A stretch of DNA of 42,111 nt from Liolophura sinensis (lineage: Eukaryota > Mollusca > Polyplacophora > Chitonida > Chitonidae). This document shows, piece after piece, positions 1 through 10,223 of this stretch (positions are counted from its first letter, which is position 1; every line of letters begins with the position of its first letter). A model generated the notes under the pieces. That model was not told the origin of the DNA. It did no database searches and saw only the letters and a program-made list of their open reading frames with translations. The translations under genes were made by a program, and so were the position numbers. The DNA is taken from positions 10,049,606-10,091,716 of the forward strand of contig NC_088305.1 in the NCBI RefSeq assembly GCF_032854445.1. The letters run 5' to 3'.

Positions 1-76
1 GTTAGTCGTCTTTTACGACAAGCTTGCCTAGAGGGCTGAGGTCCTATTCTTATCACCCCGGAAACCCCAGGGGTGA
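1..76 (-). mobile_element. 5'-terminal piece of LINE 5'UTR
   Basis: This stretch matches base for base, with few changes, the outer end of the LINE 5'UTR at 13190-13266 and its reverse complement at 42046-42111. The shared core includes the words acgacaagctt and gaggtcctattcttatcacc. The orientation means the element's 5' end is near 76 and its body extends left of the window. Only the start of the 5'UTR is present. Confidence 0.75.
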
Positions 77-77
77 T

Positions 78-177
78 TTGTGCTACGAAGTCATGCATAG
101 GTGTGTTCTATAGGGTTTTACATGTTAGGTAAATATATTGCTGTGTCACAAGGGAAGACAAACACACCAAACTCATT
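78..177. repeat. Dispersed repeat shared with 15007-15105
   Basis: The words ctacgaagtcatg, tgttctatagggttt and ctgtgtcaca occur in the same order and spacing here and at 15007-15105. The stretch begins directly beside a LINE 5' end here. The second copy lies about 0.9 kb from another LINE 5' end. I do not recognise the family. Confidence 0.6.
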
Positions 178-280
178 GTGTAATATTCAATTTTTATTGG
201 ATGTTTACAGGTTTGTTAGACCGAGTGATAGAACCCAACAGGGGAGTTTGATCCCTTTCTCATACACTTCTACTGCTTCA

Positions 281-602
281 TACGTTCTTATGGGAATTAA
301 AATCTCCCATTATTATAATAGGTTTAGGTAATGGTTCTTTTAAATTATGCTACCGAAAAGCGGACACAGAAGTTGTTCGGGCTGGGTTGGTTGAATGAGC
401 GTTAAACTTTGTAGCATATTGAAGACTGAGTCTAATACGTCAGTTATATATAGAAGGCTCATTAGTCTCCACGCATAAACTCTTTATGTGCATTGTGAAC
501 CTTGGTGATGGACGAGGTCCAACAATTTTAGATACGATATCCACGCAGAGCCGCATATGATGGATTCATGGTCTAATTTAGACGTCACCAGAAAACGATA
601 TG
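281..602 (-). mobile_element. Scrambled LINE ORF2 fragment
   Basis: Bases 281-350 match the endonuclease part of the LINE (the stretch coding for the DFN motif, compare 20341-20395). Bases 350-602 match the region between reverse transcriptase and RNase H (compare 7110-7345). Both are in minus orientation, but their order is reversed relative to an intact element: the 3' region comes first on the minus strand. This is therefore a rearranged fragment, not a simple truncation. A SINE adjoins it at 602. Confidence 0.6.
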
Positions 603-862
603 GGGGGGGGGGGGGGGGGCGGGGATCCATGGCTCAGTTGGTTAGCGCAGCGTAATGACCCAGGAGCCTCTCACCACTGCGGTCGATTTTAGTTCAAGTC
701 CAGTTCATGCTGGCTTCCTCTCTTTGCGTAAGTGGAAAGATCTTTAAGCAACCTGCGGATTGTCGTGGGTTTTCCGTCCTACCATAATACTTACCGCCGT
801 CGTCGTATAAATGAAATATTCTTGAGTACGGGGTAAAACACAATCACGTTAATAAATAAAAA
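602..862 (+). mobile_element. tRNA-derived SINE (full-length type)
   Basis: The head carries an A-box-like tggctcagttggttagcgc and a B-box-like agttcaagtcc, as in a tRNA-derived RNA polymerase III promoter. The body runs through tgctggcttcctctc and the tail through taccgccgtcgtcgtataaatgaaatattcttgagtac to an aataaataaa end. Six further copies and two or more fragments lie in this window. It is preceded by a run of 18 G, a C and 4 more G, much longer than the five or so G seen at other heads. The non-tRNA tail looks like a domain shared among invertebrate SINEs, but I cannot name it with certainty. Confidence 0.85.
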
Positions 863-1747
863 AGACTATAGATTGAATACAATACACCTATCAGCCCCTC
901 TAATTGGTTCTTGGCTGTAAAAGAAACTGTCCGCTAAGTACAAATAATCCCAAATCTGAACTAATAATATTTAAGCTGCTTTAGAACGGCCATCGTACAA
1001 GTAACAAATTTATGCTGATTTATGCTGATCTCGTGTTCAGGGTTTCATGTAACTCGTCTATTTTCTAGGTTTTATCAGCAAGCTAAAAAGATGTTCTTAC
1101 AACTTTACCGTCCAAAATTTTAGAGTTATTTCGAATAAGATTATCCAGTTTGTCTTTAATTCTATGTTAACCTTTAATTGGGTATGTAAAGTGTCCTTAC
1201 ATAGACAACGGACAAAACCGCGTAGGTTTGTATCGGTTCCGTGTGCAAATTTGCCGCACACTTGTATGAGATTGTCGTCACAGCCCAGATTGTACTTTCT
1301 GTACTGTAGTCTATTACATATAATCCGTCTTACGTACAAGATATAAGAACTCCGCCTCAGCTTTAACTGGTATTCGAAGCACATTCTCTATATTTTTTGT
1401 AGTGTAAATCAAGTTTTACTCCAGAATTTAGCGCCTTTTTGCTATTTTGTAATAAACTGGGTTGACTGCTAGATGTAGGCTAACGGATATCTTACTACTA
1501 TCTTGTGATGGTGAAATATTTATCTGGGTAAACAAACCAAACCACTCACACGAGGTCAAACTAATAATCTATGTGTACACCCAAACGATCTATGTAGCTT
1601 AGCCTCGATGTAGAGTAAATCAACACATGTGTAGATGGAGCTTCGCAGTACTGTAGTTGGACTCCTTCAGCTGGTGGAGTATCTATCGAGTTTTGACCTT
1701 ATCTCAAGTATCCTACATTACAATTAGATTTAAAGTCGTATGTATAA
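863..1747. other. Unassigned stretch upstream of ATP-grasp gene
   Basis: I see no gene or known repeat here. A 10-base unit is repeated directly (tttatgctga twice, near 1011-1030). Open frames on both strands (1097-1384, 1164-1346) look like chance. The stretch should hold the promoter of the ATP-grasp gene, but no convincing TATA box or initiator could be picked by eye. Confidence 0.4.
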
Positions 1748-1810
1748 GAGCCAGCGTATCTGATACAGGAGCAGCCTTTGATATCGGCGAAGGCTGATAC
1801 GAGTAACAAC

Positions 1811-3112
1811 ATGGACATGAATGCAAAGAGGGCGGTGATTGTGCTGATTCCCAATCGTTTCATTAAAAAGGCTATGGAAAAACACTTTTTAAGGATGAAA
1901 AAGTTATATAGTGGATACGAGATCACATTCGTGGCAGATGATGACGAAGAAACTGGATCGCCCATCGGTCTGTATAACTATGCCATTACTCTTATTGAAT
2001 CCTTCCCCGACCCACCTCTGGTTATACCCACTCACGACATCGGGGCTTTGGTGCACTCTGCTCTGGCTCTGAAATTCTCTCATATCCGGGCGCCATCATT
2101 CCTCACAGAGATGTTCACACTGCACAAAGGGCAAACATACAAACTCACCCCGAAAGAGTTTACCCTGCCTTACCTGGAGCTGACGCCAGACGCCGTAATT
2201 GAGCAGAGCGACTTGACAAAAGCTGGCATCAGAAACCTTCCAGTGTTCGTCAAGCCCTCTTTCGGAACTAATTCAAACATGATCAAGAAAGTCAACGATA
2301 TGAGCCAGCTTAATGCATTCCTCAAAAAACAGCGCAAAATAATTAGCAGTGACGCCGAAAAGATTTCTGAATTCATCTTGAGAATTCTGATGGATAATTC
2401 CTTTAAAGCCGATTTGAGCAGAACGTGGATTGTACAACCATATGTTCAAAACGACGCCACACTGGTAGCCGTGGATGGTTTGGTGTGTCAAAAAAGAGTT
2501 ACAGTGTGGAACATTCATGAATTCGTGTTTTGGGGCAATAGTTCGAGTGCTTTAAAGTGCATATCATCACCAGTAGACTTATCCCATGACGCTGGTGAAA
2601 ACTTGCAAAACGCCTACGACTATATTGTTAAAGAACTTATGTCCCACGGATTTGATAATCAGTTTGCATGCTTGGAGGCATTCGTTACCAGAAATGGAAA
2701 AGTCAGTATTGTGGAAGTTAATGGTCGCATTCTGAGAATGATGTCTAGGAGTTATCTGCAAATGTATGGCCAGAATGGCGACAATATCATGGCAATGTTT
2801 CAGATTGCTGAGGGAAAAGTTCCAGAGGCTCCAATTTTAAACCAGGCAGTTCACTGTTGCATAGGATATGTGTGTCTTTCCCTCGAAGGTGTTGCGAAGG
2901 AATACATTGATTTTGGCGCGGCAGAACGTTTACAGGAAATAGAACTGAAAGTGTCGGAGGACACGCAGATTTCCTCTCCTGGAGAATGGGGTCACCAGGT
3001 GGCGTATTGTTACACTTCCGGTAAAACTAGGGAAGATGCCATGGACAAATGCCGAGGATTGGTTGACAGATTAATAATTACAAAAGACAGATGCATGTGG
3101 CTTACAAATTGA
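1811..3112 (+). CDS. ATP-grasp domain ligase, single exon
   Basis: The protein has 433 residues and no intron. ATP-grasp enzymes join a carboxylate to an amine or thiol through an acyl-phosphate. The substrate here is unknown. The N-terminal pre-ATP-grasp part holds VIPTHDIGALVHSALALKF (about 71-89). The ATP-binding lysine is probably K148 in PVFVKPSFGTNSN. A VQPYVQ strand lies at 208-213. The metal-binding end is CLEAF (E289) and VEVNGR (E302, N304, R306), a variant of the usual E-x-N-P-R. The C-terminal part ends in a T-x-E-D-A-M-D-K type helix common in carboxylase-like and carnosine-synthase-like members. I chose ATG 1811. The frame is open from 1748, but the upstream in-frame starts are only TTG and CTG. 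There is no signal peptide or membrane segment, so it is probably cytosolic. An acceptor-like cag just upstream means a 5' leader exon cannot be excluded. Confidence 0.88.
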   Translation: MDMNAKRAVIVLIPNRFIKKAMEKHFLRMKKLYSGYEITFVADDDEETGSPIGLYNYAITLIESFPDPPLVIPTHDIGALVHSALALKFSHIRAPSFLTEMFTLHKGQTYKLTPKEFTLPYLELTPDAVIEQSDLTKAGIRNLPVFVKPSFGTNSNMIKKVNDMSQLNAFLKKQRKIISSDAEKISEFILRILMDNSFKADLSRTWIVQPYVQNDATLVAVDGLVCQKRVTVWNIHEFVFWGNSSSALKCISSPVDLSHDAGENLQNAYDYIVKELMSHGFDNQFACLEAFVTRNGKVSIVEVNGRILRMMSRSYLQMYGQNGDNIMAMFQIAEGKVPEAPILNQAVHCCIGYVCLSLEGVAKEYIDFGAAERLQEIELKVSEDTQISSPGEWGHQVAYCYTSGKTREDAMDKCRGLVDRLIITKDRCMWLTN

Positions 3113-3796
3113 AAGATTTTACATTTCATGAAATATCTACGTGTAAAACCTGTTCGTTAGCGATTCGAATCGCCGATATGCACACTGCTCTGTTCTCTTT
3201 TTCATAATGTGTTCTTATGTAAATGTATCTTGTCACTCCCTCGACATACGTTCTCCATTTCCTTATCTGGGCGAAAATATGGTAGAAATAGCTCAGCAGC
3301 CATGCACATGTGTATCCACGGACGAATATTGCAATAGAATAAGTCTAGGATGAAACTAGCGAAGAAGTATTTGTGAATTGCTGAAAATATCACTACATAT
3401 ATATTATTTTTCATTTTCAAAACAGAGCGGTAATGAAGGCAAGCGATCATTACAACAGTGAATGGAAAGCAGGTTATGGCTAAGTGGTTGAATCTCATTT
3501 TTCGATCGTCCTCTATCAGAGACATTAGACAGGGAAGTTGCTTTGTGTAATCGAGTGGTAGTTTCCGTAGTGTAGGGGGCTCTATCTGTATGACAGGTGT
3601 TTGAAAGGTTTATCAGTAAATTGGACAACTTGCTCCTATTTAGGCATTTACATTAAAAGATATACTAAAACCCTGCCGGAGGAAAATTGACGAGAAGTCG
3701 TATTTCGCCGTTCACTTGTGACTAATTGCCATATATCACACGTGTCTTACTCTGTAGTGTGGGTCTTTTAATATATTATATTATATTTAACTCCAG
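3113..3796. other. 3' flank of ATP-grasp gene
   Basis: This probably includes the 3'UTR. No canonical AATAAA is close to the stop codon. An ATTAAA variant occurs near 3652. Minus-strand open frames at 3202-3628 have no recognisable motifs and look like chance. The stretch ends in an AT-rich tract with an acceptor-like ctccag at 3791-3796. Confidence 0.35.
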
Positions 3797-4143
3797 CTTA
3801 CACCCCTCGTAAATCTGTGCGCCATCGTATTGAAACAGTCTCCGAAACACCGAGTGTAAATAATCATGACGAGAAATTGATCTTGATGCAAACTGACATG
3901 AAAGTTGTAGACACTGAAACGGTGTTTGACACCAATGACGTCCTTTTTGCACAGATCGAGTCAGAAGAAAGAAACATAGCACCGCGTGGTTGTATAATGT
4001 TTTTCATCCACCCTAGCCTTGATATTTTATGGTATCTTATGCGCTGTATTAAAAAAGGGATATTATACAGTAGATATTATACAGTTCTAATAGCTTCGAG
4101 TATTTGTCTTCATGTTTACTTAATTGTGTGCTTGCTGCTATGA
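3797..4143 (+). CDS. Possible terminal exon, unknown protein
   Basis: The open frame follows a plausible 3' splice site (AT-rich tract, then ctccag ending at 3796) and reads to TGA at 4141. The first 60 or so residues look like real protein: basic at first (TPRKSVRHRIE), then acidic and polar (VVDTETVFDTNDV, ESEER). The end is hydrophobic (about 20 residues before the stop), which could be a membrane anchor or chance read-through of AT-rich DNA. The only internal start near its beginning is GTG at 3817, so an upstream exon would be required. An AATAAA lies near 4308. I recognise no family. Confidence 0.3.
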
Positions 4144-5794
4144 TAAATGTATTCACTGTTTTCATAATGCATGCAATGCTTTGATAAATGTATTCACCCC
4201 TTTTGAATAATAGCTGCCAAGTATAAATTGTTTACTTGTCAATGCCATGTTCAATAGATATTGTAAACATGTGTCCATCTGCCTCTTAAATTGCAAACCG
4301 TTGTGTATAAATAAATTACCTAGCTTCTACTCAGGTTCATGTCAGCAGCACAGGTGGGTGCCTTGACAATTGCAATCTGCCACCCATTGTGTACATCTGG
4401 CCTGATAGCCATTTCAGCGTGTAGGCCCGGCATGTCTACCGCTGATTTAAAGCGGTACGCGGATTAAAATGCATATACATTTGAATTGAACTGACAACTT
4501 GTGACGGCCTGGCCAGATGTATAAGTGATAAGAAACGCGTAAAAAACTTGTTACAACGGACACAGCCTGGACAGCAGGGCAATGTTGGACAGCGTATAAA
4601 TATTTTTGGTCGAAAGGGCATGCCATATCTGAATTTGTCAGCTGTGGAATAAATACATGTAGATCGATCGTTAGTCCAGCAGTTCCTGTGTTGTTCAGTT
4701 TCAGAAAGGCCTCAAGGATATTAAGTCTTACTTGGTATTATAGAGAGAAGATATGCTTTTTTCTATAGCTGTATACAATTGCGCACGGACGTCTGCGAAA
4801 ATTTATAGCCACACTCAACCAACGGAGATTTGTCTCGGACAGTGGAAATAAAACCACAACTGGGGTAAATTCAAGCCGGATTTCACCGAGTATTACGGTA
4901 TAAACTGGGATTCTGCATCCGTTAGGTGTGGTTTCTGAACATTAAAGGTTTTCTTTTAAATTTAATGTGGCGACACAGCATTTTGAAAACTTGCAGATCA
5001 GTCACGTCTAATAAATCACAATCTTCTGCTCGTTGATGAGCGAGTCCATGTTGCTTAATGTCTTGCTTCATTTTTCCGTCATATGACGACTGAGGAGTGC
5101 ATATACGCGTAATGTGTGCCCTTGTTACTGGATCGACCGATCAGTTGACCTTGTGATGTCAGATTCCCTACAAACATGCAAGACTTCTCTACGAGTTATA
5201 TTCACTGCCTACAAATGCCACACACTAAACAAAATATGCTATGTCCACTAAAATGAAAGGCCGATGAACAGGGTTTGAACCCTCACCACCACCCTCACCC
5301 CAAAAGCCAAACAAAAAAAAAAAAAAAGAAGTCCCAAGTTTCACTCCCGTAATGCTTAAAAAAAAAAGGTTTTACAAAGTACTTGCTGGTTTTAAGCAGA
5401 CGGCTGTGACACAAAATGCAAGGGGCCGCAAACGTTCCGCCAAGAACGGCCACGAGGCTAAAAGGGTGGCCCTCCAGTTTAGCTCACACCTCGCCTACAG
5501 GCCACTATACGCATGATACCTCGCAGCATGCCGTACATTGAAGGTTGTAAAGCCGGAAGCACAGAAAAGCTATGTGCTTAGCAAAAATTTATTCGTGGCG
5601 CTTGCCTCAAGCAAGCAACTCTCGTGTGCGGTGAACTTTTCTGTAAGTTTTTGCCTTTTGTGGAGATACGTCAAATATCTAACGTGTTTGAAAATTTCTT
5701 TCATTCATGCAGGATGCCTTACCGTGTGCGGCGTTTTAAGTAGCCGCTAATGAGCATGCGTTCCGGGGTCACATAATCTGGAAGATCACGAGGC
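4144..5794. other. Unassigned intergenic stretch
   Basis: I see no supported gene. A phrase, tgataaatgtattcac, is repeated directly at about 4141 and 4183. An A-run lies at about 5310-5325 and another near 5360. A short inverted pair (tacatctggcc near 4390, ggccagatgta near 4512) is too weak to call a transposon. The open frames at 4436-4621 and 5538-5750 show no motif. The stretch ends at the 3' tail of the large LINE. Confidence 0.4.
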
Positions 5795-6203
5795 AGTTGA
5801 ATGAATGAATGAATGATCAGGGCTTAAGGCCACATCGGCAAAAAACACGAGACGGTTAAGGTTTTCGACACGATAGTGAGAACATCAAATATAAATAAAA
5901 CAGTTCAGACAAGTTTAAAATCAGATAAAAAAAAAACCCCAAACAGTTAAAACTCGAAAACCAACATCTAAAAATAGTACATCTAGAAATCTATATGTAT
6001 ACAACTTTTTATCTGTGAATATTTATGACAATTAAAATTTATATTTTATGATATAGGCCAATGGCCTTCAAATATTTTATAACATCGCAAGCGATGCTGT
6101 CAAATAAATCATATATAGAGTTAACCGTGTAGAACCTTTGCCAAACGTGGGCAAAGTCTACACAGTCAACCAGGATATGTTGGGTGTGATGCAGAATACA
6201 GCA
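5795..6203 (-). repeat. LINE 3' end: ORF2 tail, 3'UTR, ATTC repeats
   Basis: Read on the minus strand, the first part still encodes the end of ORF2 (HILVDCVDFAHVW, then KYLKAIGLYHKI), separated from the main frame by a TGA. An AT-rich 3'UTR follows. It closes with gccgatgtggccttaagc and four ATTC units. The same closing words recur at 17255, 18838, 19015, 24420, 25335, 28410, 31835 and 32220, so they mark the 3' end of this family. Confidence 0.85.
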
Positions 6204-7475
6204 TCAAACACAATCGGGAGCACTGCTCCCATCCGAGATGAAATTGTGTGTCAGATGAGAATGCCCAACGCGACACCTCGTTAAAACTACATGGTCTCTA
6301 CGAGACATTTGACAAGTATAGGCATTGTAGCCAGTGACAGGATGGATGGCATACACTTTATTATTGATCTGCAAGTCCCATTCACCCTGCCAAAGGCGAC
6401 AAATATATATAAGAATATTAGACTTCATGTCAGTATACTGGATTTTAACCCGAGATATAGGATTGAATAGGGCAGCTTTCGCTTCCCTGTCCACGACTGT
6501 GTTTCCATGGATACCAGTGTGACTTGGTATCCAACAGAATATAATATCTTTACCTCTTTCAATTAGTTTTCGGTGTTTGGCTATTATCTCAAGTATCAAC
6601 GCATTTTTAAATTTATTATTTTGAATCGCTAAATGGCAAGACAGCGAGTCGCTGCATATCACTGCCCTCTGGGCATGCCCAGTAGAAACACATGATAAGG
6701 CCAGGAGTATAGCCCTGGCCTCTGCAGAAGAGATAGAAGCTGAAGGTGGCAGACGAAGAGAAGTGACACGCTGCTCTAAGACAGCCGCAACCCTGTCCCC
6801 ATCCTTTGACCCGTCAGAATATATCAATTTAACATCCTTATAATCAGCCTTGATTTCAGCAAAACTTTGCTGCATTATAAGAGGATTTGTATATGATTTA
6901 TTATATTTACGTAGATCAAATATTAGTTTAGGTTGTGGGAGGAGCCATGGAGGAGACTCCGGAAAAGGCACCGGAGCTATATCATCCAGTTTGATGTTAG
7001 CTCCCACAATATGGTCCTGTATACGAAGAAGGAACGAAGGGATCTTGTTAGGACATTTATTAAATTTATCTACATATGATGGATTAAAAACACAGTCGTA
7101 GGCAGGGTTTGTTGGATGAGCTTTAAACTTACAAGCGTATTGAAGACTCAGTTTTATACGTCGATGATATAAGGAAGGCTCATTAGCCTCCACGTATAAA
7201 CTTTCCACTGGGGAGGTTCTAAAAGCACCAAGTCTGAGCCTCAAACCCTGGTGATGAACAGGATCCAACATTTTAATGTACAACTTCCTAGCGGAACCGT
7301 AAATAATGGATCCATAGTCCAATTTAGACCTCACCAGAGAACGATATAAATTAAGTAAAACTGATCGGTCAGCACCCCAATCGGTGCTAGACACGACCTT
7401 AATTATATCGAGAGCCTTTGTACATTTAGCTTTAAGCATTTTAATATGGAGGTATAAAAGATAGCTTACTATCAA
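6204..7475 (-). pseudogene. LINE ORF2 C-terminal part with RNase H
   Basis: This 423-codon frame starts in the reverse-transcriptase thumb (LYRSLVRSKLDYGSIIYGSA at about 44-62) and ends in an RNase H domain. The expected catalytic acids are present: D221 in IYSDGSKDGD, E252 in SSAEARAI, D276 in ICSDSLSC and D329 in VVDREAK. RNase H removes the RNA strand after cDNA synthesis. Two alanines found in other copies (VAAAAV) are missing here after D228. The frame overlaps the RT frame at 7441-7475 because of a one-base change: cctccatatt here against cctcatatt in the copy at 22248. The frame stops at TGA 6204. Other copies continue into a CxxC...H...C finger. Confidence 0.88.
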
Positions 7476-8298
7476 ATATTGTACCTAAAAATTTTGTTTC
7501 TCCCACAATTTTAATCTGTTCACCACAAAAATTAAGCTCAGGGTCAAGATGAAGTTTCCGTTTGTTACAAAAATGCATACCGACGGTTTTAGACGTTGAA
7601 AATCTAAAACCGCTTTCAGTTGCCAGTTTCTCGATTTTATTGAGACAACGCTGCAACTGACGTTCGATGTTATTCATATTCTTAAATCGGTAGCATCTCA
7701 GGAAGTCATCCACGTATAAAGAACCCTCTGTGCCCGATGTTAATGTTTTTGCAAGGCTATTTATTTTTATGCTGAACAGAGTTGGTGATAGAATGCTGCC
7801 CTGGGGTACACCCATTTCCTGCTCATAAGAGTCAGAAAGAGTGGACCCCACCCGTACCTTAAACTGACGACCTGATAAAAATTCGGATATAAATATAGGT
7901 AAGCGACCTTTAAGACCCATATCCGCGAGGTCTTTTAAAATACCATATTTCCATGTGGTGTCGCAGGCCATTTCAAGGTCAAAAAATATGGACACCACAT
8001 GTTCATTTTTGATGAAGCCGTCACGAATGAAGGTTTCGAACCGAACAAGGTAATCTATGGTAGATCGACCTTGCCGAAAACCGCATTGAATGTTAGATAA
8101 AAGCTTGTTGGTTTCAAGAAACCAAACAAGTCTATCATTAATCATCCGTTCCATAGTCTTACAGACACAGCTGGTAAGAGCTATGGGACGGTAATTATTT
8201 GGATCATTATGATCCTTACCCGGTTTAGGAACCGGGATAATACACGCCTCCCTCCATGATGGTGGAAAATTACCAGTTATCCAAATATCATTAAGCAA
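7441..8298 (-). pseudogene. LINE ORF2 reverse transcriptase
   Basis: This 285-codon frame holds the RT core in order: IIPVPKPGK (about 20-28), YRPIALTS, GFRQGRST, the metal-binding aspartate in FFDLE (105-109), MGVPQGSILSP and YVDDFL with the catalytic DD at 197-198. EMACDTTW replaces EKAYDTTW of the copy at 21720, so a few conserved positions have decayed. The frame is open upstream of 8298 to about 8400 without an ATG. It belongs to the same ORF2 as the endonuclease at 8977-9717, separated by frameshifts. Confidence 0.9.
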
Positions 8299-8465
8299 GT
8301 CCAGGAGAGTCTCCAGTGGCTCCGGTGGTAAATGATTCAGAAACTTATAATATACATTATCAGGACCACAAGCAGTATCGTGGGCCTTTTTTAATGCAGT
8401 TTTAAGTTCATCGATATTAAAAAGGACAATTATAATCTTCTAAATTTTTAGAAGAAAAGGGCAAT

Positions 8466-8993
8466 TTAATTTTCTCCTGGTTTTTTAATACGTTGGAATT
8501 CTTTAGTATAATTCTCAGAAGAAGATTTGTTTGAAATTGTTTCAGCTAGTTTATTAGCTATATCGGGTGGAGAAGTTAAAATATTATCTCCATCTTTCAA
8601 ATGCTGAACTTTTGCTTTATTAGTTTTGCCCTTAAGTTTCTGAACCATGTTCCAGACCTTACGCATGGGTGTTTTTGACGTAATGCCCGAAACAAAGTTC
8701 CGCCAACAAGATCGTCTCTTGGACTTGAGTACTGGGCGAGCCTTAGCTCTAAAAATACGAACCTGGTTTAAGTTATTATCAGTAGTACATATTAAAATTT
8801 TGCTCGGCATTTTTGCGGTCTTTATTGGCTTTGCGACAGTCCTGATCATACCAGGGTTTACTTTTGGATTCGTCGAGGTCTTAGGGATAGTTCTGTCAGC
8901 CACTTGTAAAACAAACTCCTTAAATTTTAATATAGGATCATCTGCTGCACTGAGAGCTTTTGAGGTGATATCAGCCTCACAAAAACATCTCAA
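8466..8993 (-). pseudogene. LINE ORF2 endonuclease-RT linker
   Basis: This frame joins the endonuclease to the RT. It overlaps the endonuclease frame by 17 bases in another phase, marking a frameshift near 8985. Matching parts are at 20690-20895 and 35030-35340 (shared LVLRVADRTIPKTSTNPK and RRSCWRNFVSGITSKTPMRK). It stops at 8466, just before the RT. No catalytic motif is expected here. Confidence 0.8.
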
Positions 8994-9717
8994 ATGCGAT
9001 CCAATCTGCTTTATCGAATTTCCACCTAGCTACACGTTCTAAAGAATTAGAAGTGATATGTTCTAGGATTATTGGAAAATGGTCACTACCGCAAAGATCG
9101 CCATGCACCTTCCAAGAAAAATCAAGGAGAAGTGATGGATCTGTGATAGTGAGAACGATAGCAGAAAAAGTGCCATTACCTGGATGTAAATAAGTATTAG
9201 AACCATCATTGAAATAACACAGTTCCTCCTTTGATAAGAAGTCTTCGACTATCTTGCCCTTATTATTTATGTTATTACTGCCCCATAGGGGGTTATGTTG
9301 ATTAAAATCTTCCATAATTATAAAAGGTTTTGGCAATTGTTCTATTAAATGATGTAACTCCAAAGCTGACAAAGAAATGTTAGGAGGAATATACACTGAA
9401 TATAATGTGATTGTTTCAGACGATGAAACACGGACAGCCACAGCCTGAAGCTCTGTATGCAGAGCAACAGGGCTGTGGATAATATTGTTATTGATAAAGA
9501 TCGAGGAGCCGCCTGCAGCTCGCTCTTCTTCATTTGAAAAAGTACTATGTAATGAATAATTTTTAAGAGTTATATTATCTTTGTCAGATGTCTTCAGGTG
9601 AGTTTCCTGAAGACAGAGGGCAATAGGATTTAGAAATTGAACTAGCTGTGTTATTTCAATAAAATTTACCTGAAGACCTCGACAATTCCACTGTATAATT
9701 TTGTGTAAAGAAGACAT
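8977..9717 (-). pseudogene. LINE ORF2 APE-type endonuclease
   Basis: This is the N-terminal part of ORF2, starting at ATG 9717, 30 bases after the ORF1 stop. It nicks target DNA to prime reverse transcription. The apurinic-endonuclease motifs are all visible: QWNCRGL (N11), LCLQETHL (E38), IIMEDFNQHNPLWG (D137, N139) and CGSDHFPI (D212, H213). MEDFN replaces the more common GDFN, and the copy at 20371 has GDFN. The frame runs out at 8977 through a frameshift into the linker frame. Confidence 0.9.
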
Positions 9718-10223
9718 TATGGGGGGAGGCGTATGGGGGATTTATCTTTATGTATCCATCACATCCGCATCCGATGTTGAAGGACCAACGTCCTCCAACG
9801 ATCCAAACGTATTAAAAGTTTGGACAGGGTCCCTAGTGGCCTTAGAGGAACGCTCTATTGGGCCAGTAGGTTTATTAGATTTATTGTTATTATTTGTAGG
9901 TTCATTTTGGGACATTTTTGTTTCTACGTTGATTAAGTTTGGGGTTATCGGGTCGGTCAGTATTATTCGCTGGTTGTACAGTCCTGGAAAAAAGTTTGGA
10001 ATATTGTTTTCGCTGATGATAGCATTTACCAGAAACATACTTTTGTGGGCCTTACATTGAATGCACACATTCTTGTTTGGGTGGAAAATGTAGTGGATTA
10101 TGTCCCCTTTCAGCTCATACACACCATTATTGCTTGTCACCTGAGCAAAATTACAGTTGGGACAAAGCATGACCATCCATTTCTCAGTGAAAAAGTCATG
10201 TGCGCAGACATGATTATAATTTA

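Noticed and set aside
602-690. Possible genuine tRNA gene
   Set aside because: The A-box and B-box-like parts belong to the head of a repeated SINE. The cloverleaf is not complete and the same head recurs at 26009-26273, 26742-27006 and 36195-36442.
1778-1810. Longer ATP-grasp start at TTG 1778
   Set aside because: TTG is not a normal animal start. ATG 1811 is the first ATG in the frame and leaves the whole domain intact.
4386-4520. Inverted pair tacatctggcc / ggccagatgta as a small transposon
   Set aside because: Only about 11 bases match, there is no clear target duplication, and no second copy was seen.
5800-5816. (GAAT)n as an independent microsatellite
   Set aside because: It is the 3' tail of the LINE in reverse orientation, as the flanking terminus words recur with ATTC repeats in other copies.
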